The notes under the pieces: model-generated
Told to the model about the DNA's origin: nothing
What the model saw: the letters and a program-made list of their open reading frames with translations, nothing else
Databases searched by the model: none
Shown here: piece by piece, positions 1-11,797 of the stretch
How the letters are laid out: each line of letters begins with the position of its first letter
How positions within the stretch are numbered: the first letter of the stretch is position 1
Translations under genes and position numbers: made by a program
DNA from: Lonicera japonica
Taxonomy: Eukaryota; Streptophyta; Magnoliopsida; Dipsacales; Caprifoliaceae
Direction: 5' to 3'
DNA: 64,000 bases
NCBI GenBank assembly: GCA_021464415.1
Contig: CM038469.1
Location: 62,353,650 to 62,417,649, forward strand

Positions 1-14
1 TTTTGCTAGTTTAC

Positions 15-2360
15 CTGAATAGGTGGAGACACATCATTTATTTCAAATGTGAAACCATCAGGGGGGTCATAATGCTTGGGAAATATACCGGTAAATATCT
101 GCAAGTTATTGATGGAACCAGTGAGAAAAATGTTTCAAATGCTACTATGGTTTAATGAAAGCATAAAATCTACAGCAAACTAATTAGAAAACTTTATTAG
201 CTATCACGAATCCAATACACTGTAACCAGCTCAGAAGCCAAACATAGTAAAGGCAAACAAATTTGACATCCCTAACCTGTGAAGATGAACCAAGGGACTT
301 AGAACCCTGCCACACAACCTCGAGAGTCTTTTCATCTTTTCGCTTGGCTCTATCTTGGTAATCAAGTCTAGCGAAGAAGAGAGAGTCGAATCCTAACTGC
401 AACAAAGTATTCCATCACATGGGATTAAAGGCTTGCATGTCATAAAGAAAGCAATGCTAATAAAGGTCAAATCTTCAAGTCTATCATGAACTTCCCGAAT
501 TAAATTTAGTAGAGTAGTTTCATTTATATCCCTATTAAACCAAACGCAGAAAGAACAAAATAAGACCAGAAAATCTAAATGGAATTACAGTAAAGGGAGA
601 GACTAAGAGTAACCGTGACAGATACCTCTGCACCTAGCAAGTAAGCTTGAACAGCAGAATGTCCAAAAGGATCGATCTGCCATCCAACTCTAGGTTTCTG
701 ACCAAACTCAAACTTGATAAACTGATGTCCCAAAGTTGTCTGATCAATCAGATCAATGTAATGCGGGGTTGCTTCATCGTGCATGCACATACCCCCATTT
801 CTAGCATAAAGGAAAGAGGGGGAAAAGAAAAAATGTTAAGTCATTTCAAAATCCCCAAAAGAACATTTAAAAGAGTTTAAATGGAAAACAAGGATTTGTT
901 GATTAACTAATCAAAGATTTTAAAATTCATTCAGAATATGGATACAACTGAAAATTTAGACAAAATGAATGTGAAGCTACAAAAAAACATGTCAACTAAT
1001 CGTGCAGAGAACTAAGACTTGTTAATGTATATCAAAAATTTCCAGTTCTACCAGAATACAAACAATCGGAAAAAAAATAAAATTGGATCTGCACAAAACG
1101 AATATAAATGTACATGAACTCTAGTTGACCAGAATTGACAAGCTCCTTGACTTTTGTCTGAAGTAGCGGACTCTGCTGACTCCACCATCGCTGGAAGAAG
1201 GCCTGAAAAATATCATTTTAAAACACTTGTTTCCTAATGCGAACTTGGAAAATAGATGGTAACAGTTATAAATAATCAAAAAATTACATACACACATACG
1301 TAAGATGGTATAAATAATTAAATATAGAGAACATTTTAAAAAAGAGGTACAAAAAGGAATAGAAGTCTAGCCATTTCAACATAGATGAACTTCCGATTCT
1401 TGTCATCCAACAATGCTGATATTACTGAATCCAATATGTTCTGAACACAAGCTCCCTGTACAACAAAGTAACAACCAAACATTCAGCTGTTGTGTGTAGA
1501 GAGAAGGAGGGGGGGGGGGGGGGGGTATGATTGTTGAATACTTGCTTTTACTTCATTGATTCTCACATGCCACCATTTCTTTTACTTTACGTTTACTAAT
1601 TTAATACTTAGGATCTGTTTTACTTAACACTTGTTGATGCTGAACTCTGAATGCTTAGTGGAACTTGTGAAAAATGCACTTGATTTTATTTGACTCTGAA
1701 TGCTAAATATTTGGCATTAACAATTTTATCCTTATCATTTATGATATATGTTCATAGCTAATGAATAAAAAGAATAGCAACACATTGGGAAAAAAAATTA
1801 ATTAAAGTTAAATCAAAGTACAAGATTTGGTGCCAGACTTTCTTAATGCTAAATACTGTTTTCATCCAGTTTAACATTAAGAACTGAGAAAACAAACACA
1901 TTTTATCTTCACTGCTGAATAGAATTCCATTAAGCAATAAAAGGTAAGAACCTAACACCACCTCATTTATTTTGTTGAATATTATTTTATTTTATTATCT
2001 GAATGCAAATTAAACGCGATTGAGATCCGGGGTGGGGTGGGTAATATTCGTTATTATTGTATTAAATGAAAGTAAAAAAAAATAAAATAAGAAGCTAATT
2101 TCCCGAATGAGGTAAACTTATGTAAGGAAAAGTGCAATAAGAAGAGAAGAAAGTAAACTTGCCCTAATTGAATTATTGGCACCAGTGTAATACTGATCAA
2201 CGGTCTTGAGCCAACCAACATCATCGTGAGTGTGAGGAACCAAATGGACATTGATCTTATCAGGTACGATCCTTTGCGAGGTGTTGTAAACTCTGTATTT
2301 TGATTCGGCGATGAAGAAGAGTGCCGTCAAAACTGTAAGTAACAGAAGTTTGACCTCCAT
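15..2360 (-). CDS. Alpha-mannosidase, GH38 (N-terminal part; gene runs off left edge)
   Basis: This encodes a class II alpha-mannosidase that trims mannose from N-glycans, probably in the vacuole or apoplast. Exons on the minus strand are 2163-2360, about 1372-1455, 1114-1202, 626-800, 277-396 and 15-98, giving about 250 residues before the window ends. Residues 1-20 form a hydrophobic signal peptide. Zinc-binding HTHDD is at residues 43-47, and the nucleophile Asp lies at about residue 167 in [10 protein letters not shown]. The family is about 1000 residues long, so most of the protein lies outside. The ATG at 2360 was chosen because it directly precedes the signal peptide. Intron 1 has a GC donor: using the nearest GT breaks the frame. 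The intron 2 donor is doubtful: ATG|GCTAGA keeps the expected EMAFFQRWW junction, while a GT at 1350 would insert seven residues. Family identity is certain; the precise paralogue is not. Confidence 0.95.
1509..1525 (+). repeat. 17-base G run
   Basis: An unbroken run of 17 G on the plus strand lies in mannosidase intron 1. On the coding strand it is poly-C, about 55 bases upstream of the 3' splice site at 1456, so it could act as a pyrimidine tract or fold as a quadruplex or i-motif. Confidence 0.9.
1609..1960. mobile_element. Diverged MITE-like inverted repeat in mannosidase intron 1
   Basis: The left arm (GGATCTGTTTTACTTAACAC onward) and the reverse complement of the right arm share blocks such as GCTTAxTGGAA and AAAATGxxxTTGxTTTT in the same order. 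The arms are strongly diverged and I could not find a clear target duplication, so the class and exact ends are uncertain. Confidence 0.35.
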
Positions 2361-3312
2361 TAATGATGATGAGTAATTAAGCTCCAAAGCTCTGAAAATG
2401 TTTAATTATGGTTCAAGTTGAAATGATGATTAGGGTATATGCACAAACATCGATAATTCATCGAAACAAAATTTGTAAATACAAATCAAAGTTTAGGTCC
2501 TCTCTCTCTATCTCTCTCTCTCTGAGTTCTCTTCGGTTTCTTGCAGTTTGTGCACTCATTTCTACTCCAAGGTAAGTTAAATATAGTTTGGTTTTTTTTT
2601 TTTTTCTAGTGGCAAATTTCACAATGGGGTGACGTGTTACCTTTATGAGTATAATATAATAGAATAAAAATGCTCTTATCCACTGACCGAAGCTGCTCTC
2701 AAATAATAAGAATATTATTGTAGATAACTTAAATTTTACTCAAGAAGGAAAGCGGATAATGGCGGGCCAACATCTAATTTTCTTTTGCGGTTTAAATTAT
2801 ATTCACCGTTGGTAATAGAATATTTTTATATTTGATAGAATGAAAGTTGGGATTCAACCCGGAGAGTTTTTAATCGACTTTAAAAATGAACTCAAAACAA
2901 TAACCGTTCGACTAAATTTAATAGTTAGAATACATGATATATTTCATTAATATCTTAATTTATTTTATGTTTTTAGATAAACAAAGCTAATTTTGAAATG
3001 TGTATGCACACAATGTTTGTTATAATATTATTTTTATTATTTATAAAAATAGTCCAATATTCTAATTATTATGTCAAGATAAAGATTCGAAAACAAAAAT
3101 GACATTTATCTTAATTCTCAGACAAAATTTCTATATTTCTTAACTCAAAAAAGGAAAATTGTAAGAGTGTTTTTGATAATAAATTGAAAAATAATAACAA
3201 AAGTAATTGATTTCTTTAAGTAGTGAAGAAAAAGAAAATACACTATAAAAAGTTAAAAAAAAATGATGCTTATAAAAAAGACATGAAATTGAGAGATTAC
3301 TCAATTTATTTA
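2361..3312. other. Mannosidase leader/promoter side and AT-rich spacer
   Basis: Upstream of the mannosidase ATG there is a CT-rich microsatellite at about 2499-2524 (GA-rich on the coding strand), probably in the 5' leader. The rest to the Stowaway element is AT-rich, with no ORF or repeat boundary I can support. Confidence 0.5.
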
Positions 3313-3600
3313 CTCCCTCCGTCCCAATTTAATTGTCCAACTTTGAAAAACTAAAACTTAAGGAGACATAATAATTACTCTAAAAGAAAATGCTTATTTC
3401 CAAAAATGACATTTACTTTTTCTCTAATACAAAAAGGTGGCGGGACTCACAATAAAAAAAGTAGTGATAGCTTAAAGAGTAGTATTAAAAATAATAAAAA
3501 ATGTTCTAATTAAAGACTTGCTAAACATAAAAAGTGAACAATTATTTTAAGATATCCAAAAATAAAATAATAAATAATTAAATTAAGACGGAGGAGGGAG
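3313..3600. mobile_element. Stowaway-type MITE
   Basis: Both ends carry the Stowaway terminal sequence: CTCCCTCCGTCCC at the left and the reverse complement of CTCCCTCCTCCGTC at the right, each flanked by a TA target duplication (3311-3312 and 3601-3602). The length of 288 bp and AT-rich interior fit a Tc1/Mariner-derived MITE. No coding sequence is present. Confidence 0.85.
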
Positions 3601-3768
3601 TATTATTATTTGGCTATTAAAGAAGTGAGGTGATGAAAAGCGAAGCATGGCTTCTCAGCTAATTAAGCTAAGGAAGAGATGGGGATGAATGAAAGAAAGA
3701 AAGAATTATACATGACATGTGGGGTTGGGAAATTAAGCTACGTGACTTCGGGATTTGGAAGTACCAGA

Positions 3769-3771
<3 letters not shown>

Positions 3772-3810
<39 letters not shown>

Positions 3811-3828
3811 GTATATATATATATATAT
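3772..3828. repeat. (TC)n followed by (TA)n microsatellite
   Basis: About 18 TC units run to 3808, followed by a TA run at 3810-3828. It lies in the spacer between two transposons. Confidence 0.95.
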
Positions 3829-4025
3829 GTTGCTTGATGGAGTAAGTAAGAAGAGAGTTGTAACTTAAAGAGGAGGAGGAAGATCATTGCGCACAAGGGA
3901 TCAAATTAAACTAGCTAGTCTAGGCATGCTCTCTTCACGCCTCGCTTGCTTGATTATATCATATAATCATTATGTCTTTTTCTTTTCTTTTCTTTTCTTT
4001 TTAAAAAACAAATTTCATATATTAA

Positions 4026-5145
4026 GGGGGCTGTTAATGACACACTCTATTTTACTCTGTAACACTCTCTTAAAAACACTGTTGATTATTTTATTGACAC
4101 ACACTATTTTTTTTTATTTTTAATTAATAATTAAAACATTAAACACTCTCTTAAATTTCATCATCATCGTCACTACCACCACCACCAGCATCATTGCCGC
4201 CTCTTCTTCTTCTTCATCATCTTCTTTTTCTTCATCATCATCATTATCACTGCCACCATTGCCGCCACCACCTCCATCACTGTTGGTACCACCACCATCT
4301 AAATCATTATTCATCGCCAAAAGAAGTAGGATACTTATATTTTGGTTATTGCTTTACTTTTCCTTTCATTTATAAATCATTCGATACAAACAAACGCAAA
4401 AAAAATTAAAAAACAAAAAACAAAACACGAATAATGTTTACTTGGCCCTTAGGAACCGAGTGTTGAACAGCTTACTCGGTCCTTAGGAACCGAGTGTTGT
4501 ACAGCTTACTCAGTCCTAAGGAACCGAGTAAAATACAGCTTACTCGATCCTAAGGAACCGAGTAAAGTTAAGCTTTAGGTTATTTTTTCCAATTCCACTC
4601 GGTTCCTTATGACCGAATGACTTGTGCTTTACTCGGTTCCTTTCGACCGAATATGGTGAACAACACTCGGTTCCTAGGAACCGAGTAAACCTTCATCCAT
4701 GGCAGAAATTTTTTTGATGTGATGTGTGCACTGGTGGAATTTTTTTAGCCAATAACAAAAAAATTTAAGAAAAAAAGAGTTAAACGATTAGATTGTTAAA
4801 GAAAAAGTTAAAATAAGAAGATTGGAGATGAGATTTGTGGGGTGAGTAGTGTGATTTGTTTTTTTGAATTATAGAGAGAGTTGAATGCTTAATTCTAATC
4901 GGAATTTCAAAAAAATCCTTAATAGCAATAGGTTGATTTGTGGAAGAAGAAGATTAAAGATGAGAGAGAGTGGAGTGGTAGAGAGTAAGATTGGAGTGAT
5001 TTTTAGATGAATGTTAATTAATCCTAAAATTAAATGTGGAGTGGTGGAGAGGTGGAGTGTTAGGAAGAGTAAAAGTGTACATATGAAGTGTTAGAGAGAT
5101 ATGGAGTGTTAGAGAGTTAAATGGTGTGTGTCAATAGTAGCCCCC
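4026..5145. mobile_element. 1.1 kb non-coding TIR element with internal palindrome array
   Basis: The ends are imperfect inverted repeats of about 45 bp: GGGGGCTGTTAATGACACAC at the left against GGGGGCTACTATTGACACAC read in from the right. A perfect 8-bp target duplication TATATTAA flanks it at 4018-4025 and 5146-5153. Eight-base duplications fit hAT-type transposition, although the GGGGGC terminus is not the usual hAT end. The left subterminal part is TTC/TCA-rich (4155-4280), and the centre holds repeated palindromes. Apparent ORFs here are low-complexity and not genes. Confidence 0.85.
4444..4686. repeat. Array of about seven ACTCGGTTCCT/AGGAACCGAGT palindromes
   Basis: Seven units spaced about 35 bp apart each contain a near-palindrome with half-sites ACTCGGTTCCT and AGGAACCGAGT; the last, at about 4664-4685, is perfect. 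Units 1-4 are linked by GTxxxACAGCTT spacers. Units 5-7 carry reverse-complement features (GTGCTTTACTCGG, AACAACACTCGG), so the whole block can also fold into one long hairpin centred near 4575. Confidence 0.85.
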
Positions 5146-5480
5146 TATATTAATTGCACCTATATTTTATATAACATATAGTATAGGTTTTGAATTTTAA
5201 AATATACAAGAGATAAAAAAAATAACCGGTTACAAATTTAAAATGTTTTGTTACATTTATTTATAGGATAGGATTGTTCTTATAAACAAATATGAAGTTT
5301 CTCCGGTGAAAAAGGAAAATGGTGTATGGGATAATCTCCCAAGGGAGAAAAAATACTGCAACTAGACAACAAATTAAGAACACCGTCAAGCGACATCATA
5401 ATCTCCCAATCTTCACAAGTTAACTAATTCTTAAAACTCCTCCTAGCTTTACACCTCCAATAATCAACTTTCAATCTTAA
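5146..5480. other. Spacer, nothing recognised
   Basis: AT-rich sequence between two transposons with no supportable ORF, repeat or RNA gene. Confidence 0.6.
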
Positions 5481-5765
5481 AGCTCCATTTGATTGTAAAG
5501 TGAAAAAAGAAAATAAATTAAGTTAGTTTTGGTGTAAATATGGAAAATAAGTTGAATGATAAAGGTGATATCCTCTTGATTTTTAAGTTTTTTCATGAAA
5601 AAATTTTCTTTGCTTGGTGGAGAGTACAAATTTTCCACCAAAAATATTGAACGATGGAGGATATATATTCATAAAATGAGTAACAACTCTCACTTTATTT
5701 TTTATCTTTTCACACAAACTAACTAAATTTATTTTCCTTCTCCATCTTTGCAATCAAACGGAGCC
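5481..5765. mobile_element. Tourist-like MITE
   Basis: The left end AGCTCCATTTGATTGTAAAG matches the reverse complement of the right end (GGCTCCGTTTGATTGCAAAG). TAA trinucleotides flank it at 5478-5480 and 5766-5768. A three-base TAA/TTA duplication and a length of 285 bp suggest a PIF/Harbinger-derived Tourist element. Confidence 0.75.
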
Positions 5766-5799
5766 TAAAATTTTATTTTATTTTTGGGTAGAATATCGT

Positions 5800-8583
5800 T
5801 GAGATATTTTGTGATTGCACCCCACGTTTTTGGGATGTTTTGCACTTGCAACCCATTTTTTTAAATCTTTTACACTTGCACCCTACCATTTGCAACTTAC
5901 GTAAAGTGGTGTTAAATATTTCACAAATGAGCAATTATGTCCCCATGTGAGTTAAAAGTGTGGGTTTCAATCACTAAAGGCTCAAAGAAAAAAAAATGTT
6001 ATTACAACTTTTTATTTATAAGTTAACCAATTAACTTTTTTATTTATAAATTATTACATAAATTATCTCATATATTTCAATTTTAAAATTATTATAACTA
6101 TAATTTAAAAACCTATTACTTGTACGTGCATGCGGATAATACATATTTGTATCATTTATTGACTTTTACATCTATTCTAGTTTAAGGACATACTTAATTA
6201 TAGGTCATTATCTACATAATCTCTTTTTCACTCTCATTTCTTCTTAATGTAGATTATGAAAATTATTGTTGTCACTCATTAGTACTCAACAAATTAATAC
6301 TCTGGTTGTTTTAACTTGCATTAAATTTATTTCTTCTCACTCATTATTACCCTTTCTCTTGCTTAGTACCATTCGTCATTTTAAGGATATTTCTGCTACT
6401 TATATTTCTCAATAACAATTATTTTGATCAATTTTAATATTTAAAATTAAAGCACAAAATTTATCTAAGCTACATTTTTTATAGTGCTTTTGAGATTTGA
6501 TTTGTTAATTTAAATCATGTATTTGATTTACTTAGGATTAATAGTTTAAAATAACATTTTATAGTCTAAAATCTGGTCAAATTAAAATTCTTTAAATCAC
6601 CTTATTTCATAATCCTAATATTTTCATCTCTTCGTTTTTTTTTTGTCAATATTTCTCTATCTAATCAAATGACATAATAAGTGAGAATTTGGCTCAAAAT
6701 TAGCAACATACATAAGACTTTCAAAATTTGAGTAATCAATTAACTTTAAACAGTATTGGATTAAATCATAAAAAACAAAAGTTGTATTACCATTTCTATT
6801 TATTTCTTTTATTTCTTTTGAGCCATTAATGCTCGAAACCCACAATACTTTTGACCAGGGGTATTTTCGATTTTAGTCATAGTTCGGTTTCAGTTCTGTT
6901 CGGTTTCAATTTTCATACCTATGGAACCTAAACCCTCTCCAAATTATTTGATTTCAATTCGGTTCAGTCTCATTCAATTTTTTTTATATTACTAAAACTT
7001 TAGTTAAAAACTGTACTAAAAATCAAAAAACATCACTATCAACGCGATATGTACGCCGTGTATATGGAATACTTCATCTCTCTGTAATTTATTATACTAT
7101 CCTTGAAACTCCAAACCAGTACCTTTTTTCCTACTATGTAATTTATTGTAACAACAAGTCCATTTTAAAGGGCCATGTTATAAGCATGTCAGTATAAAAT
7201 TCAAAACGAGAATAATTTGAAGTGTTAATGACTTAATTTTCGTTATGACCATACATATATGTGAAGGAATATACAATGTAAAAACATGCTTCAATGTTCA
7301 CGTGAATAACTTTTCATTGCAATTGATAGGAAGATTTACAAATGGCATGGAATTTTATAATCTTGTTCCGATAGTAATTTGCCTAAACAAATGTTACAAA
7401 ACAACTAGTACACAATTCAAACAATGAAGAAATGTGATTTCCCTTACACGTGCTCGTACCCGTGTGTCTTGTGTAGTTGTGTTATCATCCACTTCATGAA
7501 TCCCAATCAACCCATTGAATGTACGTATATATAGATATAGATACATTGAGAGAGATAAAGGGAATGCATTTGCATTCAATGGATTTGATATCTTAATAAT
7601 TGCGTCACAGTACTTTACTAGGAATACCAACAAAAGACCAAATTATCTAAAAGACGAGTTCAACAAAACCTTCGATTAACACATTGAAAAAAACTAGCAC
7701 AAAGTTGAAACTGCCAAAAAAATAAATGACCAATTTACTAATTAGCTCAGCTTATATTTACAACAAATAACCAATCAAAACCCATAAATCAATATCTACA
7801 TATAAAATACATAAAAATCCCCTTAAATTCAAAGAAACCCATTAGAAAAGAACAATCTAAATATCAAACTATTACATATTCAAACAAAAAGCCCTAAAAT
7901 CTAAAGTGTCAAACTATTAAAAATTTACAATAACAATAGTACAATACTACATAGATTCGACATATATATGGTATATATATGAACTCAAATCTCAAATAAG
8001 TTTAGATACGGACATGCCTGGTGATTTGGTGACTAGGGATTGATGACAACGTGAATGAGAGATTGAGATGAGGTTCTGTACTGCCGTGGTTGTGGATTGG
8101 ACGTCAGTGGTGGAGGCGTGAGTGCTTGACTGCGTGAATGAGAGAGTAGAGACTAAGAGGTGGTGGCAAAATTAGGGCTAGAGAGGTCAGAGTGAGAGAT
8201 AGAGAGACTGAGGGATGAGGATGATTTACTGGCTTGCCACGGCGTGAAAAGTGAGAAAGAAAAAGGTTTTTGACTTTTGTCATTTTTTTTAAGAGTTCGG
8301 TGCTTTCGGTCCAAATAGGGGAAACTGAACCGGAACCAACCCGAATTAATCAGTTTTGGTTTTTTATTTTGATATTTTTTTTCAGTTTGGGAAATTTTGG
8401 ATCACAACGGATAGTGCCGGTTCGTTCGTTCGATTTTCGGATTTGTGACAACACCCAACTTTTGACTCACATGGGGGCATAATTGTTCATTTGTGAAATA
8501 ATTAACACCATTAATAGAAATTGTTAATGGTAGGGTGCAAAATAAGTTATTTAAAATGTAAGGTGCAATCGCAAAATATCTCA
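5800..8583. mobile_element. 2.8 kb element with long (about 150 bp) terminal inverted repeats
   Basis: The left arm (5800 to about 5965) and right arm (about 8440 to 8583) are near-identical in inverted orientation. They begin TGAGATATTTTG and share GATTGCACC, TTGCACCCTACCATT, ATTTCACAAATGA and CCCATGTGAGT in order. Long TIRs suggest a non-autonomous Mutator-like or foldback element, but I could not identify a target duplication. The interior has no transposase ORF; it holds T-rich blocks near 6880 and 8300 with repeated TTCGGTTTC-type words and a microsatellite-poor AT-rich core. Confidence 0.75.
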
Positions 8584-8879
8584 GTATCATTTATTTACTA
8601 GAGCGTTTAGGCAAGTGAAACTACAATTTTTTTGAATTGAGGGGAATGAAAAAGAATAAAAAGAAAAAAGAGGAGTAATGATTAGTAATCACTTATTTAA
8701 ATATGTTATAACGGAGGATGGAAAGAAAACGGAAGAATTGTCAATTATCTATATTTCTTAACTTTGTTTCCTTTTTCATTTTGGGAGAACAAAGAGAAAA
8801 AGAAAAAGGCTTTAATAAATTATTTACCATATTCTAAATTTAACCATAATTTGCTAATAATATATTTAATTATTTTCTT

Positions 8880-9450
8880 GGGAAAATACATTAATCCCGT
8901 AATGGTTTGTCGGATTAACAGGTCAGTCCCATAAATTATATTACCCAACACTAAACCCCCATGTACTATTTTTACCTTTTACTTTATCCCGACCTAATTA
9001 AAAATCATCAATTTTTCGAACAAATGGGTCCCTGTGACATTGAATAACTGAGTGTGACTTATTATAAATGTCCTAATGCATCCGTTCAAAATGCAAATAG
9101 AAAAAATACCCTCTTTTTCTATAAATATGTATTATTCTCAAAATCTTTCTTCTATTTCTTTGTTTAATTTTCTCACCAACTTCTGCTCTCATTATCAACA
9201 TTTAAGGTAAAACGCAGAAAAAAAAACTTTGCATTCTAAATTGGTGGATAAATTACAATTCATCAAAATAAGAAGGTTGTAATGTTAGCCCCTATGTTTA
9301 AGAATATGTCAATTTCTAATTGGATCTGAACAAAATGAATGGCAACAATATTATAGTGGGTTTAAGTGTTGGGTAAAATAATTTAAGGGGGCGCTCGTTA
9401 ATCCAACAAACTTTGGGGGGGGGGGGGGGGTTGTTTAATATATTTTTTCC
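8880..9450. mobile_element. Mutator-like MITE with 9-bp target duplication
   Basis: A perfect 9-bp direct repeat TATTTTCTT flanks the element at 8871-8879 and 9451-9459. The ends are inverted repeats (GGGAAAATACATTAA against GGAAAAAATATATTAA), and inner blocks such as TTGTxGGATTAAC and TTACCCAACACT are also inverted. The 571 bp length, lack of coding sequence and 9-bp duplication fit a MULE-derived MITE. A run of 16 G occupies 9415-9430 in the right arm. Confidence 0.85.
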
Positions 9451-9762
9451 TATTTTCTTTTACAATATTTTCTTCTTTCTAACCAAAGAAGACTTGCTTC
9501 CATTCTTTTATTTTTTTTTATATTTAACTATCCAAACAATAATAAAAAAATTATTCATTCATTTTCAATTAATTTAATTCAACTCCATTCCATTCATTTT
9601 CCTCTCAAATAGTCATTTTATTTCATCTCTCCTGCCGACCCGAACAAACGGTTACAACATACAGTACTCACTTTGTAGTAGGGGTAACTTAAGCAAAGGT
9701 TTGGTTCAAAAAAGAACTTAAGCTTATGGCATACGCTTTAATCTATATATATATATGTTAGT
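9451..9762. other. Spacer, nothing recognised
   Basis: AT-rich sequence after the MITE target duplication, leading into the promoter of the next gene. No feature is supportable. Confidence 0.5.
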
Positions 9763-9938
9763 TGGGCCGCCTTACAAATTTGAATGGCCGGGCCGAACTA
9801 TGGGTCTATGATCCATAAATATATATTTTTTTGTCACGACGAGTTTGGCCACAGGAGCAGCATTATCCTGGCCCGGGAATAAATAATCCCCCCGCCTCCT
9901 TGACCGGCGTTATCAGAAAAGGAAAAAATAACCCTAAC
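9763..9938 (+). promoter_or_regulatory. Proximal promoter with site II and telo-box motifs
   Basis: TGGGCC occurs at 9763-9768, GGGCCG and TGGGTC lie near 9790-9805, and ACCCTAAC, a telo-box, is at 9931-9938, just upstream of the ATG at 9972. Site II plus telo-box is a known arrangement for broadly expressed growth-related plant genes. Confidence 0.55.
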
Positions 9939-9971
9939 AAGCCCCTCTCACTGTTCAAACATCAGTGAGCC

Positions 9972-11797
9972 ATGGACGATAGTTTCAGAGTTCGAGTAGA
10001 GAAGACTTTTGGCTCTCTCGCAGCAGCTGCCTCAGCTTCATCTTCATCTTCATCTTCATCAGATACACATCAGGCACCTAGCTCCCTGTGGAGTCTCACC
10101 GACGAAGAGATCGAAAAAAGAGAGTGGAATCGGGATAAGGATATCCCCGACGATGACCTCGATTCCAAACCCTATCCTTCGAACCTCGATGGATTCTTTG
10201 CCAACCAAGGACAATTGCCTAAACCGATGGATCCCGATCTTCTAGAACTCGACGGTAACGGCGAACATGACGATGATGACGGCGATGAGGAGGAGGAGAA
10301 TGATAAGCAGCGACGTCGTGGTCAGTTGACTCGGCAATTAGTGAAGCCTGAAGACCATAACGATGAGGAATGGGATATTAGGTCTTCCATTGGTCTCGAC
10401 TCTACACTCGACAACGAGGTAAACTTTATTACAATTCTCTCTCTCTCTCTCTCACGTGCTATATGTAGGATTATGGAAACATAGATAGTTAGGTATGTGT
10501 ATCCTTTTGTTTCAATAGGGGTTTTTGATTAGATGATCGTTTGTTTAGGGATTGGAACATTGAATTATATGGATTCTGTGTTTCGAAGCCCCAATTCCAA
10601 ACTTTTTACTTTGACAGAAATGTGGCAAAATTAGTTCACAATTTAAACTAATTTTGCTTCAAAGCCAATTCAAGAGTTTGGAAGACCTATTTTTTCTGAA
10701 AAATCAATCTAAAGCTTGCAATTGAGTTCCTACAACACTCTAATTGTACTTCTCCAAATTTCAACACTTTTGTGTAAATTGCTAGTGTAATAACAACAAA
10801 ATAAAATGGTCACTTTTGCGTAAAGAACATAGTAAAGCACGAAGGTCTAAGATGAACTTTTGTATATTGCTGCCTCTTTCTCACGGTAACTACTCGCATT
10901 CGTGCCTCTAGATCTTGACTTGAGTTTCATTACATGTATTTTATGCAGGAAGAGGAAGATGCATATGACAAAGTAGCTATTGGTGTGGACAGAACCGATG
11001 ATTGCTTGCATTTAGGCGGGGTTTCCGATTATAAAATTGAAACGAATTCTTGCAATGAACTTCCCAACACATTTGGGAATGTCAATAGAGATTATCGCGC
11101 TAATCACATGGCTGCAAAAGCTAGGCTTAAAGAAGATGCAGAAGCAGCTGGGAATTTTAATTCCTTGAGAGTTTCTCATGATACTACTGGTCCTCAAAAT
11201 AGCACACCGGCAGATGGAGTCAACCCTAAATCTATCTTGAAGAAGAGGGGAAATCAGGTTGTCTTGAAAACGGAGAAACGTGTTCGATTTGATCCTGCTT
11301 GTAAAGATGATTGCAAGGAAGTAGACTATGAAGGAACCGAAAATTTAGCAATGGGTTCAGCAGTATCTATTTTCCAACAAGATTCTGCTATTCTTCCAGA
11401 TTATGTACGAAATCCTTCAAAATATACACATTATACTTTTGATTCATCAAGTGATCTTGATGAAGAATCTAACCGAAAAGCCTATATGGACTTCCTTAAT
11501 TTGCTCAAGGGACCAAGTGCCATGGATCCAGAAGATGACATTCGCAAAAATCCTCCAAAAACAGTGACCTTCACTCCAAAGAAGCGGGCTGGTGATGATT
11601 CAATGAAAAATAAGTTGAAGGAAATGGAGGAAGATTTTCCGAAGAAAAGTTTTCCAGTTTGCATTGCAGAAAGTGAAATCTGTGCGATGGAGGAAGATGA
11701 GCCGGGAACACTGACCAATAATAGTAGCAGCTTGCGGAAAAAAGGTCGCCGGTACCGGACAAAGGCCAGTAGTGATTTGGATGATCTTGTTGCTTAG
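9972..11797 (+). CDS. TSSC4-like acidic nuclear protein (At5g13970-type)
   Basis: Two exons, 9972-10418 and 10949-11797, joined in phase 0 by a GT-AG intron, encode 431 residues. The N-terminus (DSFRVRVEKTFGSL) is followed by a Ser run, then SSLWSLTDEEIEKREWNR, an Asp/Glu-rich tract at about residues 95-110, basic KSILKKRG and VRFDP segments, and a conserved-looking block LPDYVRNPSKYTHYTFDSSS. The C-terminal third has Lys-rich, probably nuclear-localising stretches. I recognise it as the plant protein next to SUVH4 in Arabidopsis and think it is related to TSSC4, a U5 snRNP assembly factor. That link rests on the N-terminal motif and the PDYVRNPSKYTHYTF block and is tentative. It converges tail-to-tail with SUVH4. 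Confidence 0.9.

Noticed and set aside
4120..4409. Two ORFs of Gly/Asp- or His/Leu-rich composition
   Set aside because: They are low-complexity TTC/TCA repeats within the TIR element on both strands, with no family resemblance.
4444..4686. CRISPR-like array of palindromic repeats
   Set aside because: The context is a plant nuclear transposon; spacers are themselves repetitive and no cas genes exist.
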